From Lucinisca nassula (taxonomy: Eukaryota > Mollusca > Bivalvia > Lucinida > Lucinidae): 64,000 bases of DNA. Below, one piece after another: positions 10,170-22,101 of the stretch (positions are counted from its first letter, which is position 1; each line of letters starts with the position of its first letter). Under the pieces are notes generated by a model. The model was not told where the DNA came from and did no database searches. It saw nothing but the letters and a program-made list of their open reading frames with translations. A program made the position numbers and the translations under genes. The stretch is taken from NCBI GenBank assembly GCA_963580285.1, contig OY757011.1, forward strand, positions 198,913,644-198,977,643, given 5' to 3'.

Positions 10170-13100
10170 AAAGGGGGAGTTCCAAATCTGCCCACGCACA
10201 GATTTTCTTGAAACTTCAGTTGTTGTTTACTTTAGGTCTATCAACTATATATATAACTTTGTTTTATTTGATTAATTACTATAGTTCTCAGAAGAGCTCC
10301 CTGAGGGAATCCCCTGTAGAGGTCATACACACCTGTGAACTTTCCATTCTTAAATCAACAAGCTCGATTGTTTTCAAATTGTGTTGCTTTGATTGGCAAC
10401 AGAACTCTATAAGGATTCATATAATACCAAAAATATAAATGTGTCTAGGTCTTTTAATTTTTCTGATGAATTTATTTACAAAATTTCTTAAATTTTTCAT
10501 GAAAATTTATAAAAAAGTAAAATGTTTATCCCAAGTGTTAGATGTGTTACTGATCTTGTCACCCCAAGATATTACACATAAAATTGGCCACATATATCCT
10601 CTATATAGCAAACAAATTAAAAAAAAATCAGAAACCGGTAACATTGTTTTTGATTGCATGATATGTGTTTAGGTATATTTTTGTGATGAAGTCATTTGCA
10701 ATATCTGGGGACCAGATTTTCTTTAAGTATATTTGTATTGTATTTTTATGACCATATAGTGTCACCTTTTCATGCAAAACTTAGCATATGCATTTGCGTA
10801 AGTCCACCCCTGCACCCTAACCCCCCCCCCCCCACACACACACACACAAACAAAAATACACTGTTCGACAGAGAATGATTCTTAGTTTGGGTTTTAAATA
10901 GTAGATGAGAACATACATTAGCAGAGAGAAAAATATAATGCACTCATGCAGTGATCACGATGAGTGTTACTGTTTACAGCATTGCAAAAGCGGTTATGCT
11001 GAGAAAATGTATTATGACACAATAGGATTAAGACAAGGTGGATATTTTTACCCTATTCTATTTGGTCTTTTATTTTTAAAACCCGCAATACAAAGATATT
11101 AATGTCAGTAATACACAATGGTGTATTGAGTTTGCTTAATAAATTACTTTCATAATCCTGTTGTTTCCTTAATTGTTTTTATTGTTGACATTTCCCTCTT
11201 TAAAATAAAACAGCAGTCAATAATTTGCCATCTGTGAAAGGACACACTGATTTTCTGATTTGTTCTTATTATTGATCAGTCCATGTATTGGTATTTTTTC
11301 TTACATCACTTGGTCAAAGAGACTCGCACGTCGCTTCCCCCCCCCCCCCCCCCCACACACACACAAGCACATCAAAGGTTTTGTGAGACCATTAAAAGCA
11401 TTTTCTGCGTTTTTTCTAGGTTCATTATAACATAGGCAAAAGTGTTTGCTGCAATGTTTTAGTCTTCAAAATAAATGCATAACTATTCACACTGAAACGA
11501 AACTATTTGCACATTTATCATCTTGCATACACTACCCGAACTGATAAGTATGGAAGGCAAGTTGCTGTAAAACATTTATTTGATAGCTGATATTGTATTT
11601 GGATGCTGAAATACCATTTGCATATGTAGTCTTATGTATGCAATACTTGTCATCTATGTTAAGTTTTCTGGCTCTGTATTCATCGTTTTTACAAATGGTT
11701 TGTTTGTTTGTTTGTATTGAGTTTAATATCCCTGTTAACACTATTTAGGTCATTTTGGAGATACTGCTTCCAATTTTGTGGGACTTGTTCCCGACATTGA
11801 GATGAAATGTTATCTCAAGCCCTGCCACCCTATGAGACTACAAGGCTTATATACATTGGACGGCCTGACTCGCACCATTTTGCCTGGGCAAGTCCTTTTA
11901 AGCGGTTTACCAGTAATCGTGTTGGGTTAGTTTTAGCTCTGTGTGGAAGCAACATGCAGCCAAATCAATTTCTTCAAGCCCCAATGGACGGGGGCGAAGA
12001 TTTACAAATGGCATGAATCACTTGTTTGCTGTACCACTAGCACATTGGCTGAATCAAAATCAGTGCAGCTGGCTAAACATTTTTCTAAAGTACTGCTAGC
12101 AAATGTACTGTTTGCTATTTTAAATTGTGAAGGTGTTTGAAAGTTGAATTAAGTCTTCTCAATTATATTAATTATTGCTTTCCAAAAATAACTGCTTGTT
12201 TTCTGGATCATATTTTAGAACATAGATGATCATATTTAAGAATATAACTTTCTTGCAAGGTGACAGTTAGTGCGATTGAAGTAGACTGAAGGGGCATTGT
12301 CAGATTGAGCCAAAAACAGCAGTACCATTTTGTCTACAGTAATCTGTGTATACAGTGGGCCAAAAGATCAAACATTATTGTTCTTAGCCATTCAAGCAAC
12401 CTGTGTCATTCCAGTATGACAATCAGACTTTTCAAACTTTTTAAGATTACTGCATCAGTTAAATACATACTTATTAGAGTTGAGTAAAATTGTCTGTTTA
12501 ACAGAAGCATCCAGTTTACTTGCCATTTTAACAATCTTTGTCTTACTATGCTTCAGCATTGCCTCCACTTCTATTTAGAATTACATTAATGCAAAAACAC
12601 TTGTTCTAAAATGAAGTATTTTTTAAATAAGATCTGATTGAATTGTTAACGAAAGCTCGATATGAATTGTGTTTTTGGTATTCATCAGGGCATCATAACT
12701 GATACAAATGCTGATTATATATGAGCTCACACTATACACCATCATACAAACATACATATATTCATGTTTATTATATATTGGCGAGCAATTTTTCGATTGA
12801 AAATGTTGCACCATATGATATCTACAAATGGTTTGAAACAATTCAAAACTCTTACCATTACTATTCAATGTTCAAATGCGGTATGTTACCGGTCTCAGAT
12901 TTTTAAGAAAGTTTGATAAAATGTTCAACATATATATGGTCAATTTTCATATTAAAATAATGGGGTGACAAGAACTGCAACAGTGTGAAATCAAACGTCA
13001 AACATACTCCAAAAGATTTTATGGTTGTGAATTCTGGGGTCTGCTCCATATGAAACTGAGCATGGTGTATCGAACTTTGCCTAAACAATGCTAAATGTGA

Positions 13101-13370
13101 TACAAAGATAATCACAGATGACTACAGTGATGCCTGAGAACAAAATAACTCTAAAACATCAAAAGGTGGAATGTATATATACACTAGTTTGGGGGTACCC
13201 CTACTTTCAGATGTGGAAACATTGTAGATTTGTAACTAAAACTGATATAAGAGTGAAATAGCTAAATAATGAATAGTCAGTTACCAAGCAGTAAATATGC
13301 ACAATATCATGAAAATCTGTGCGTGGGCAGAACCCTATGGAAATTTACTATAGGCTGGAACTCCCCCTTT
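10170..13370. repeat. 3.2-kb AT-rich segment between inverted ends AAAGGGGGAGTTCC
   Basis: 'aaagggggagttcc' at 10,170 and its inverse ending at 13,370 frame this stretch. Both are followed internally by 'ctgcccacgcacagatttt', so the subterminal order is also shared. That is consistent with a non-autonomous DNA transposon. No transposase and no clear duplication are seen. The interior is AT-rich and holds poly-C/CA runs (10,820-10,850; 11,338-11,364), an inserted SINE, and only short ORFs I cannot support as genes. Confidence 0.5.
11699..12000 (-). mobile_element. complete LINE-tailed SINE with 11-bp TSD
   Basis: TTTACAAATGG occurs at 11,688-11,698 and 12,001-12,011 on either side of a minus-strand copy. 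The tail (gtttgtttg...) is at the left and the 'ccccaatggacgggggc' head end at the right. Confidence 0.85.
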
Positions 13371-13454
13371 TAACTGCGCATGCCAAGCCATTCAGAGGGA
13401 CCAGGGATATGGCTTTCTGTCTGAAGGTTCCTCTTGATTCACTGCTTGTATGAG

Positions 13455-13518
13455 CGAGCAGCGAAGGTTCTGGCGAGACTGCGCGGATGCGCAGGCTCGC
13501 CTGAACCTTCGCTGCTCG
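13455..13518. repeat. GC-rich hairpin
   Basis: The arms 'cgagcagcgaaggttc'+tggcgag and 'ctcgcc'+tgaaccttcgctgctcg pair over 23 bp with one mismatch around an 18-nt loop that is itself self-complementary (tgcgcggatgcgca). It lies just outside the inverted-repeat segment and looks like part of a foldback element. Confidence 0.6.
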
Positions 13519-13960
13519 TATAGGCGATAAGTACCAAAATCGCTTGACGGGGCCCATATAGTAGTTCTAGTATTTCAGGCCGAACGCATGAAAACAGTTG
13601 TCTTCGAAGTGGTATTCGTTATATACGTGCTGTTCACAACAGAATTTCATCAATGAAAACACCCAAGAATTATTGCTTTGCAACTTGCTTTATCGTATTG
13701 TTACATGTATAAACGACTAATGCAGAACACCGCCTCAGTGTGGCAACGTTAACTAGTACCCACTGTCTGAGTACATGCAATGGGATATCCAAGGGCTATG
13801 GTTCATAAATTTTTAAAGATTAATTTTGTTAGAACACCTCCCCACGCGTCTGCTACGCTCACTTCTGGCACAAGGTACTCAAACTATTGTGGTCGGCCTG
13901 TGTCCGGCGTCCATCGCATGTCGTGTGTCTTCAGACATCAGCAATGCCTCTTCTTAAACC

Positions 13961-14239
13961 CATCACGCTAACAAGTCCGCGAAATGAACATTCCCTTACA
14001 CCCCACTTTATATAGAGAACATAGGGGTTTACAGGGGTCTAAATTATTTTCCTTATTTTTGCTTCTAGACATAGGTTGTGGGTACTCGTTAGAACCGCCT
14101 CAATGAGGCGGTTCTAACGAGCACCCACAAGCTATGTTTGCTTTATAAATAAGGAAAATATCATCGATTTTCGTCAGAAAAGTAGCCATTTTGGAGATAT
14201 AAAAACTGCAATATGTTGCACGGGTTTGTTATCGTAATG
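13961..14239. mobile_element. palindromic MITE, subfamily B
   Basis: The ends 'catcacgctaacaagtccg' and 'cgggtttgttatcgtaatg' are inverted. The centre is a long perfect palindrome around 'gaaccgcctcaatgaggcgg', flanked by 'tgggtactcgtta' and its inverse. The block 'ccccactttatatagag' is typical of this subfamily. Confidence 0.8.
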
Positions 14240-15330
14240 CATTGAGCTAATTTCTGAATAATTTCGTACAAATGTTCCTCTTATGCCCTTTACGGCCCTT
14301 TCTGGAAATTACTACGCTGAACAAAGTGGCCACAAGATCTAAAGTAGCAAAAAACTAAAAATAGCCCAGTGGCCGACGATAAAAAGATTCATACTTGTCA
14401 ACGTTTCTCTTATGCTCCCGGAGCTAAATATCGAACGACCATTAAATGACATCTAATCCTAAGTCATTTGCCCCGATTCAAAACAGATTTCCTCATATGC
14501 ATTTGATGAAAATTGCTATGATTGTGCCGCTCTGTGCCAGAGCTAAAATAAATTAAAAGGAGTGAAGGCAATGATCAAGAATCGATACAATTATCCCACA
14601 GCTCCCATCAGAGACATCATCAAAGGGAAAGAAATACAAACATGAAATAACTAGACCCTAATGGAAACATCAATAGCGGAAAACCCAAGGGACAGTCAGT
14701 TTCCCACAGAATTGCCAATTGGCTATCCAAAACAAAACAGTAAGCGATACACACACTCAACGACAAACCATAACAAAAAATAAACCGCGACAGAAGAACC
14801 GCCTTTGAAGTTTCGCTTCAGTGAACAAAATGGCCACCAGAGCTAAATAGAAGACAAAACTTTAAACTACATCTCCTCCTAAGCTGGCTGCCATGGCCCA
14901 CTCTTATGGCCCAATACCAAAATTGCTGAAATGGTACTGCTCGGCTTAACAATGTAATATAGAAAATATTTCCACGACAGCTCCTCTACGACCGGTAGCT
15001 CGATGATTTCAAAGTACATTTGTAGTTCCCAAGAATGTTTATCGTATGTCCTTAACAAAACTCACTTAAACTGTTCTGCTATGCAAAATAAAATGCCGAC
15101 CAGAGCTAAAATAGAAGCATTTTCTCTAAGGTCAGTGGTCCAGTTTCAAAAATAGTTTTACAGAAATTTTCTTCTTATGCTCCTCTTATGCAAAATGGCC
15201 ACAATAACATAAAACAGTATGTTAAATAGCCTCCTGTCATAGGCCAGTTGTCCCTATACTAAATTGCTCATTTTCTAAAATTATTCTGCTCTGGTGAACA
15301 GCGCTGCTACCAGAACTGATTTTCCGGGGA
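14240..15330. repeat. degenerate ~250-bp tandem repeats split by a Naiad fragment
   Basis: Units recur around 'aaaatggccaccagagctaaa' (near 14,310, 14,828, 15,090 and 15,190) with 'cctcttatgc' words. The array is interrupted at 14,563-14,812 by a reversed Naiad 3' UTR. No coding sequence is seen. Confidence 0.45.
14563..14812 (-). repeat. Naiad 3' UTR fragment
   Basis: The reverse complement matches the 3' UTR from 'ttctgtcgcggtttattttt' to the terminal 'cattgccttcactcct', as at 50,385-50,620. Confidence 0.75.
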
Positions 15331-15544
15331 AATACCCAGCTGTGCATTCAAGACTGGAGGAATTTCCTCTCTTCAGCTGAAAAAAATAAGAAAACTCGGA
15401 AAAACCAGAGGTCACTTTCTCATACTTAATCTGTTAACTAAGATTTCTTTCCAATATATATAAGATACAGAAGTCCAAAGAAAGTTACAGTCATCAAATT
15501 GGTAATTTTACACTAACAGAAGATACAAAATAGAAATGAAGTTA

Positions 15545-16460
15545 ATGATCTTTATACCTTTATACTCTCCATCCAAGACTGCAAAAGGAAGCACAAACAT
15601 AAAGCAACATCGCCGCCATTGAACATTACAAATAGAAAGTCAAAACAAAAGGACAGTTTCTTTTCGACAAAATGGCCATACGGCTTTCCAAAAAGAAAAT
15701 TAGCATAGGCGGCCAGAAGCGAGAAACACTGGGGAGTTTTAATCGATTCTATGTGTCCAACCTTCTCTGATAAACAACACATAAAATAGTTGGTCCAAAT
15801 GAAGGTTACGAACTCAATCAATAGACCATCACATATTAACATACAAATTAAAGCAAACTGTAATACAAATCAAGTCGTGGCCGTCACCGAGACAGAGACA
15901 TGATCCCCCACCCCCTGTCGTGTAATCAAAGAGGGAAGCACAGTCATCAACCAACTATGCATATCAGAATCAGTTTTATGGAGATTTGGTTTATAAATTT
16001 CAAAAAAGTATGACGCAACCTAATTTTCAGAATCAATTAAAAATAAAATTATACGCCATAACAGAATGGTAAACAATATAACTGTTATGCGAAGGACAGC
16101 ATGCCTAGTTTTTAACACAGTCACGGTGTACGGCTATGCTTCCCTCTTTCATTACACGGCCGGCATGATGGGGGGAGGAATGTCTCTGATTCGATGACGG
16201 CCCCATTTTAAAACTTTTATTTTATTAGTGGTTTGTGCCTGATGATTTGGTTTTGGCTTGACTCTTCGTGTTCTATTTGTTAGTTTTCTTCATCCCCAGC
16301 TTTCAGTGTATGGAATAAGCTAGGAGCTCTCATCTGTCATTCATCACAGTTATGCAATTTGATTTGTATTTCAATTTGCTCTAAGTTGTATGTTGTTCTG
16401 TGATGGTCCATTGATTGAGTTAGTAACCTTCATGTGGACCAACAATATTGTGTGTTGTAA
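15545..16460. repeat. head-to-head pair of Naiad 3' ends (variant subfamily)
   Basis: The left half (15,545-15,960, minus) and right half (16,080-16,460, plus) are inverted copies of one 3' region. Shared words are 'tgcttccctctttnattacac', 'gatgacgg', 'tgatggtc(t/c)attgattgag' and 'taaccttcatntggaccaac'. The right half keeps ATGA (16,194), AAAA (16,210) and GTGCCTGAT (16,235-16,243), the landmarks of the SECIS-like fold described at 61,545-61,606. Confidence 0.6.
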
Positions 16461-16534
16461 ATAATATAAGAACCTAGATTGAAGGTTTGGGCCTACAGTC
16501 CCCAGTGTTTCTCACTACTGGCGTTGTTTTATTT

Positions 16535-17065
16535 TATAGACGTCATTCCGATTTAGTTTCAAAATTCAATGTTGGACTTAAATTCTGTAACAATGTCTAT
16601 CGGAACACGAATTTTATGATGACTTAGTTTATAAATTCAGAAAAATGTATAATTGCAAAGACTTCAGCACCCGATTTCGTAAAATTATTCTTCGATAAAT
16701 ATTTGGTTATACGACAGACTGCATGCATGGTAGTTTACCCAATCACGGTTGGCAACTTTGCTTCCCTCTTTAATTGCACGCGGGTTGATCAGGTCTCAGA
16801 TTCTATGAAGGCTTACTGAAAATTAGAGAGAATATGATGTTATGTAATGTTGGTTGGTGCCTGATGCTCTGTCTCTGATCGGGCATATCGGAGTCTAACT
16901 GTTGGTTTTCGTTTGCTCCAGCATTTCAGTGGTTTCTTGCTGTCGAGTCCTCACCGTTGCTTCATCTCTGTAGTTGTTTGATTTTTGTGTTCTCCGAGAT
17001 ATTGCACAGATGAGTTAGGAGGCCTTCATGCGGACTGAAAAAGTTTTGCCTAAATCGGGACGGAT
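16535..17065 (+). pseudogene. Naiad RT C-terminus and 3' UTR (5'-truncated)
   Basis: Decayed codons correspond to the C-terminal RT region read cleanly on the minus strand at 61,589-61,940: a SDLISKFNIGLK-like stretch, 'cccgatttcgtaaaattatt', 'acgacagactgcatgcatgg', 'cccaatcacggttggcaac'. The 3' UTR follows ('gttggttggtgcctgatgct'). It has frame breaks and cannot encode a protein. Confidence 0.6.
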
Positions 17066-17325
17066 TTGTTTGATTTATTTATTATTTATTAACTTTTCAT
17101 TAATTGTGCCTGTTGCACCTTGATCATCTCTTGTGGAGAAGAGGAAGCTGGTTGCGGTGTTGTTTTTTATTCGTTTACTTTCCTTTTTTTTTCCTCATTG
17201 TTAGTTACTCTTGCACTTGGTGACATTAGTTGGCTGTAATATTCGATTGCGGCTTTTCTTGGGCATCCATTTCTATATTTTTGCTGTCTGTCGCATAACA
17301 GCAGTTTCCGACTCCGTTGGAAGCA

Positions 17326-17471
17326 TTGGTTCCATTGTGGAATTTTGAAAATATTTGAGGGTCACTGATGGGCCTAAATGGTCGAAACTAGCTAGTCTGT
17401 CCCAGAAAACATGTTCACTCCATATTTGCCAGTTCTGTGGTGTATTCCTTGCTTCCAAAGCATAACCCTAT
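17326..17471 (+). repeat. repeat R, target of the Polinton insertion
   Basis: It matches the inserts at 3439-3817 ('cgaaactagctagtctg', 'tgtggtgtattccttgcttcc'). The family word after it ('ataacccttttatagaacata' at ~3793) is split here: 'ataaccc' is left of the Polinton and 'ccctttctagaacata' is right of it at 32,886. Confidence 0.6.
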
Positions 17472-17477
17472 ATATAT

Positions 17478-17594
17478 AGAAAATGCTGTTTCTGGGATAT
17501 AGTGGAATATAGTCCAGTCCTGGCAGTCCTCAGACTGCTTTTTATATATGCTTTTCACAAAGCATATTCTGATTTGGAAATTCTGGATATATTC
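17478..17594 (+). repeat. Polinton left terminal inverted repeat
   Basis: It starts AGAAAATGCTGTTTCTGGGA and pairs with the inverse of 32,760-32,876 over 117 bp with one mismatch (cttttcac versus ctttgcac). Similarity stops after 'ggatatattc'. Confidence 0.95.
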
Positions 17595-17942
17595 CTATCT
17601 CACAAATTTCTCAGTCTACTATTTTTGTATTCTGAAATTAACTCTAGCAAGAGAGACAACTCTAACAGTCATTTTCAATAGGAAAGCCAGAGTAGAAGAA
17701 TTGAATTACAGCGTAATCCACAGCAAATGTTTTATGGAAGATTGTGCCGTAATTTTTAATAAATAGTATATTTATTGAGAACTATTCTGTAATTGCCAAT
17801 AAAAATAAATATACTCACCAATTACCAGTGTAACTCTTCACAGATTTCTTTCACAACTTTCATATTTTTCATTATTAGACCGAGATATCGCCGACTTGAG
17901 CATAAAAAAAATTAAATTATCGCCCTCTCAATAACACCTGAA
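17595..17942. other. Polinton left subterminal region, no gene seen
   Basis: This is AT-rich sequence between the left TIR and the first gene. Only short ORFs are present and no repeat or motif is recognised. Confidence 0.5.
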
Positions 17943-18245
17943 TCATCCTAAACACTCTATCATACTCAATCTTGCAATTTCCTGCTTAAAAGGTTTTATA
18001 GAGTTAAAATATCTCTGTTTTTCTCTAAAATTCTTTCCACCACACTTATCACAGATTTGATATTTTGCTGTAGTACCTTTACCACATTGCAAACATTTCA
18101 CTACTTTACTTTTGTTATGTTTTATAATAAAATTATGAGCCTTGCAGTATATAGAATGCTTTACTGATTTGTTTTTACATGGTTTATTTGAACCTAACGG
18201 CAACATAGCACATATATTTTGCATCTTTGCTTTTTCTATATCCAT
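17943..18245 (-). CDS. small Polinton zinc-ribbon protein (100 aa)
   Basis: The start at 18,245 (MDIEKAKMQN) is chosen because it follows an A-rich leader typical of this element and avoids running through the opposite gene. The protein holds paired cysteines: CAMLPLGSNKPC and YC in the N half, then CLQC and CDKC spaced like a zinc ribbon, in a lysine-rich context. A nucleic-acid-binding role is plausible but unproven. It is transcribed divergently from the polymerase with a 52-bp A/T spacer. Confidence 0.65.
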   Translation of the reverse strand: MDIEKAKMQNICAMLPLGSNKPCKNKSVKHSIYCKAHNFIIKHNKSKVVKCLQCGKGTTAKYQICDKCGGKNFREKQRYFNSIKPFKQEIARLSMIECLG

Positions 18246-18297
18246 TTTTATTATTATATTTAAAAAAAAAATTTTATAGTTTAAAAGAAAACAAAAA

Positions 18298-21200
18298 ATG
18301 AGTTCTGTAGAGAGACTGATACAATTGCATAGTGAAGGAAGAATTAGTGATGAGGCTTTAGACAAGGGTCTTAAATCCTTAGATATTGAGAAACAGAAGT
18401 GTGATGCACCACAACAAACTTCTGCATTAGATAATCTGCGTAAAAGACGTAGAAATAAAAAGAAAAGAAAACAAGCCGTCAATGCAGAAGTAATAAATGA
18501 TGATATAAAATTAGTTGATAATCCATTATGCAATTACTTCAAAGCGTATGAAATAGATGCTCATAAATATAAAGACCCAAATATTTTGTTTAATGATAAA
18601 AAATCTGTCATTATAGATAAAATTAATGAAAACATTAAAGAATACAATGGTATTAAATTTTCAATTGGGTTATCTATAAAGTTTTTTAAAGATGAACTTA
18701 ATGGTGAAAGAAAAGAAGTTATCGGTGCATCACACGGAGAACAATGTGCAGTTCTTAATGAAAATAATTTAGATGAAAACTATAACAAACAAACAACTTA
18801 TATACAAACATGGATTGAAAAATTCACAAATACCACAACAGGTTTAGAAATTGACCATTGTATCAAACTCTATGTTAACATAGCAAAATATGAACCACTT
18901 AAAGGCTCATCATACATTTCTTTACCTGAAGCATTGGCAAACAAAAAAGCAATAATCAACGTGCAAAACGACGATGATAGATGTTTAGAATGGGCTCTTA
19001 AATCAGCTTTATATCCAGCAAAGAATAATGTTTCGAATAAATATAGCTACACTAAATGCCCTAATCTGAATATGGAAGGAATTGACTTTCCCACACCAAT
19101 CTCACAAATACCAAAAGTTGAGAAACAAAACAATATAGCAATCAATGTTTATGGATATACAATCACAAAAAAGACAGAGAAACTTACTGTATTTCCATAT
19201 CATATTTCAAATCAATCAAATGATAAAGAAAGAATTAACCTGCTTTTGATAACAGAAGTTGAAGAGGAAATTGATGATAATGAAGAAGGAGAAATAGATG
19301 AAAATTATAATCCAGATGAAAAACCACAAAAGGAAACAAAATATCACTACTGTTGGATTAAAAGCCTAAATAGATTACTTCGTAATCAGAATAACAAACA
19401 CGGAACTACTTACTTTTGTGAAAGATGTCTTCACGGTTTTTCAAGAGAAGACCTACTAATCAAACACAAAGAAGACTGTGAAGGCATAAATAAATCTCCA
19501 ATGCGAATAGAAATGCCATCAAAAGGTCTTATCAAGTTTAAAAATCATCAAAATCAAATGCCTGTTCCATATGTAATCTACGCTGACTTTGAAAGTATAA
19601 TCAAACCCAAATCACAACAAAAAGGAGACAAATCAGAAATAACAAGCGAACACGAAGCGTGTGGATTCGGTTATCAAGTTGTTAGATATGATGGTAAAGC
19701 TAAAAAACCGGTAATCTACAGAGGTGAAGATACAGCTGAAGTTTTTTTAAATCACTTAGAACGCGAAGTAAAAAATATTAACAACGTTTTCAAACATCCT
19801 AAAAAAATAATAATGACAGAACAGAACATACAAGATTATGAAGAGGCTACTCATTGCTGGATATGTGAAAAAGAAATTAATGAAAAGAATCCAAAAGTAA
19901 AAGACCACTGTCATTTTACTGGAGAATACAGAGGACCAGCACACAAATCTTGTAATCTCAAACTTGCAATCAAACCAAATAAAACCAAAATTCCAGTTGT
20001 CTTCCACAACTTAAAAGGTTATGATAGCCATCTAATAATGCAAAAAATACACAAAGCAAAAGGCAACATCACCTGTATCCCAAATAATGCAGAGAAATTC
20101 ATCTCATTCAGCATTGGACAGCTGAAATTCTTAGACAGTTTTCAATTTATGGCTTCCTCTCTTGAAAAGTTAGTAGATGGAGCAATTGGTGTAAGTACAG
20201 AATGTGAAAAATGTAAAGATACAGAAGAAATAAACATCAATGAAAATTGGTTATTAACAGCAAAATGTAAAAAATGCCACAATACAAGATATGAACAACT
20301 CAACAAATCAGACTTACCATTAACTGTAAAACATACAACTAACTCACATCTTCTTGCTCGTAAAGGTATCTATCCATACGAATATATTGACAGTCAAGAA
20401 AGATTCAATGAAACTGAACTACCACCAATAGACAAATTCTACAGTTCTCTAACAGATGAAAGTATCAAACAAAAAGACTATGAACACGCTCAAAAAGTAT
20501 GGAAACAATTTAACTGTAAAACACTTGGTGATTATCATGATTTATATCTCAAAACAGATGTTCTCTTACTTGCAGATGTTTTTCAAAAGTTTAGAGAAAC
20601 CTGTATGAATAACTATAAACTTGACCCTCTACATTACTACACTGCACCTGGTCTATCTTGGGATGCTCTTCTAAAATACACAAAAATAGAATTACAACTT
20701 CTATCAGATTTGGATATGCATCTTTTCATTGAAAAAGGAATGAGAGGTGGAATAAGTATGGTTTCTAAAAGACACGCCAAAGCAAACAATAAATATGTAG
20801 CAGATTATAATCCAGATGAAGAAGACAATTACATAATGTATTTAGATGAAAATAATTTATATGGTCATTCAATGAGCCAACCACTTCCATATAGTGGTTT
20901 CAAATGGATAACTAATAAAGATTTAATAGATGGAGAACTTCAACCACTAAAAAAAGGTAGAGGAAGAATATATGAAGTAGATTTAGAATATCCCAAACAT
21001 TTACATAAACTACATAATGACTATCCACTTGCACCTGAAAAATTAGCAATTAAAAAAGAATGGTTATCCGACTATCAAAATGAACTAATTGAAAATAGTA
21101 TGTTAAAAACAGAAAAACTTGTCCCCAATCTAATGGATAAGAAGAAATATGTAGTACATTACAAGAACTTGAGACTATACAAACAACTTGGTATGAAAAT

Positions 21201-22101
21201 AACAAAAATACACAGAATATTAGAATTTGATGAGAAACCTTGGATGGAACCTTACATACGTCTGAATACAGAATTACGTAAAAAAGCAAAGACTACATTT
21301 GAAAAAGATTTCTTTAAACTTATGAACAACTCAGTATTTGGCAAAACAATGGAAAACATACGTAAAAGAGTTGATATTAAATTAGTCAAAACAGATGGCA
21401 GTGAAAATGAAAAAATCCGCAAGATAATAGCAAAACCAAACTTCAATCGTAGAGTAAAGTTCTCTGATGAGTTATCTGCCATTCAAGTGAATAAAACAAG
21501 ATTAACTCTAAATAAACCAATATATGTTGGCTTCTGTGTTTTAGATTTATCAAAACATCTTATGTATGATTGGTATTATAATACATTGAAAAAGAAGTAT
21601 GGTGATAACTGCACCTTGTTATACACCGACACAGACAGTTTATTAGTAGATATCAAAACCAAAGATGCTTACAAAGATATGTCTGAAATGAAAGATGAAT
21701 ACGATTTCTCTGATTATCCAAAAGAACATCCACTATACGATGAAACAAACAAGAAGGTCATAGGTAAGATGAAGGATGAATGTGCTGGTGTTTCAATATC
21801 AGAATATATTGGTCTTCGTCCTAAATTATATTCAGTATTAAGAGCAGATGAACAAGTCATCAAAAAAGCGAAAGGAACAAAAAAATATGTAATCAAAAAA
21901 CAAATCAATTTTGAAAACTACAGAGATGCATTATTCAACAAAAAGAAATACACACACTCAATGAACATGCTACGCTCAATGCATCACAACATATATGGAT
22001 TAAAAGTAAATAAGACTACACTTTCTCCTTTAGACACAAAAAGATACATAGCACCAGATGGAATCACGACATACGCGTATGGGTATCAGCCGGAACAATA
22101 A
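18298..22101 (+). CDS. POLB: protein-primed family B DNA polymerase
   Basis: This 1267-residue protein replicates the element from its ends by protein priming. A C2H2-like finger (CERCLHGF...HKEDC) lies near 375. The proofreading exonuclease shows YADFESI (~425), FHNLKGYDSH (~568) and YLKTDVLLLADVF (~745). A Cys/His cluster between Exo I and Exo II (CWICEKE...DHCHFTGEYRG, near 520) looks like an HNH/endonuclease VII fold. The polymerase motifs are A DENNLYGHSMSQ (~847), B KLMNNSVFGKTMEN (~1005) and C YTDTDS (~1107). All catalytic residues are present and the frame is intact. Its 3' end overlaps the convergent integrase gene by 38 bp. The long N-terminal part is typical of Polinton polymerases. 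Confidence 0.95.
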   Translation: MSSVERLIQLHSEGRISDEALDKGLKSLDIEKQKCDAPQQTSALDNLRKRRRNKKKRKQAVNAEVINDDIKLVDNPLCNYFKAYEIDAHKYKDPNILFNDKKSVIIDKINENIKEYNGIKFSIGLSIKFFKDELNGERKEVIGASHGEQCAVLNENNLDENYNKQTTYIQTWIEKFTNTTTGLEIDHCIKLYVNIAKYEPLKGSSYISLPEALANKKAIINVQNDDDRCLEWALKSALYPAKNNVSNKYSYTKCPNLNMEGIDFPTPISQIPKVEKQNNIAINVYGYTITKKTEKLTVFPYHISNQSNDKERINLLLITEVEEEIDDNEEGEIDENYNPDEKPQKETKYHYCWIKSLNRLLRNQNNKHGTTYFCERCLHGFSREDLLIKHKEDCEGINKSPMRIEMPSKGLIKFKNHQNQMPVPYVIYADFESIIKPKSQQKGDKSEITSEHEACGFGYQVVRYDGKAKKPVIYRGEDTAEVFLNHLEREVKNINNVFKHPKKIIMTEQNIQDYEEATHCWICEKEINEKNPKVKDHCHFTGEYRGPAHKSCNLKLAIKPNKTKIPVVFHNLKGYDSHLIMQKIHKAKGNITCIPNNAEKFISFSIGQLKFLDSFQFMASSLEKLVDGAIGVSTECEKCKDTEEININENWLLTAKCKKCHNTRYEQLNKSDLPLTVKHTTNSHLLARKGIYPYEYIDSQERFNETELPPIDKFYSSLTDESIKQKDYEHAQKVWKQFNCKTLGDYHDLYLKTDVLLLADVFQKFRETCMNNYKLDPLHYYTAPGLSWDALLKYTKIELQLLSDLDMHLFIEKGMRGGISMVSKRHAKANNKYVADYNPDEEDNYIMYLDENNLYGHSMSQPLPYSGFKWITNKDLIDGELQPLKKGRGRIYEVDLEYPKHLHKLHNDYPLAPEKLAIKKEWLSDYQNELIENSMLKTEKLVPNLMDKKKYVVHYKNLRLYKQLGMKITKIHRILEFDEKPWMEPYIRLNTELRKKAKTTFEKDFFKLMNNSVFGKTMENIRKRVDIKLVKTDGSENEKIRKIIAKPNFNRRVKFSDELSAIQVNKTRLTLNKPIYVGFCVLDLSKHLMYDWYYNTLKKKYGDNCTLLYTDTDSLLVDIKTKDAYKDMSEMKDEYDFSDYPKEHPLYDETNKKVIGKMKDECAGVSISEYIGLRPKLYSVLRADEQVIKKAKGTKKYVIKKQINFENYRDALFNKKKYTHSMNMLRSMHHNIYGLKVNKTTLSPLDTKRYIAPDGITTYAYGYQPEQ

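Noticed and set aside
15552..15842. 96-codon minus-strand ORF
   Set aside because: It coincides with Naiad 3' UTR sequence repeated elsewhere without an open frame.
18246..18533. Longer 196-codon reading of the minus-strand zinc-ribbon gene
   Set aside because: The extra N-terminus is antisense to the polymerase start and hydrophobic only by frame shadow. The internal ATG at 18,245 has the A-rich start context.
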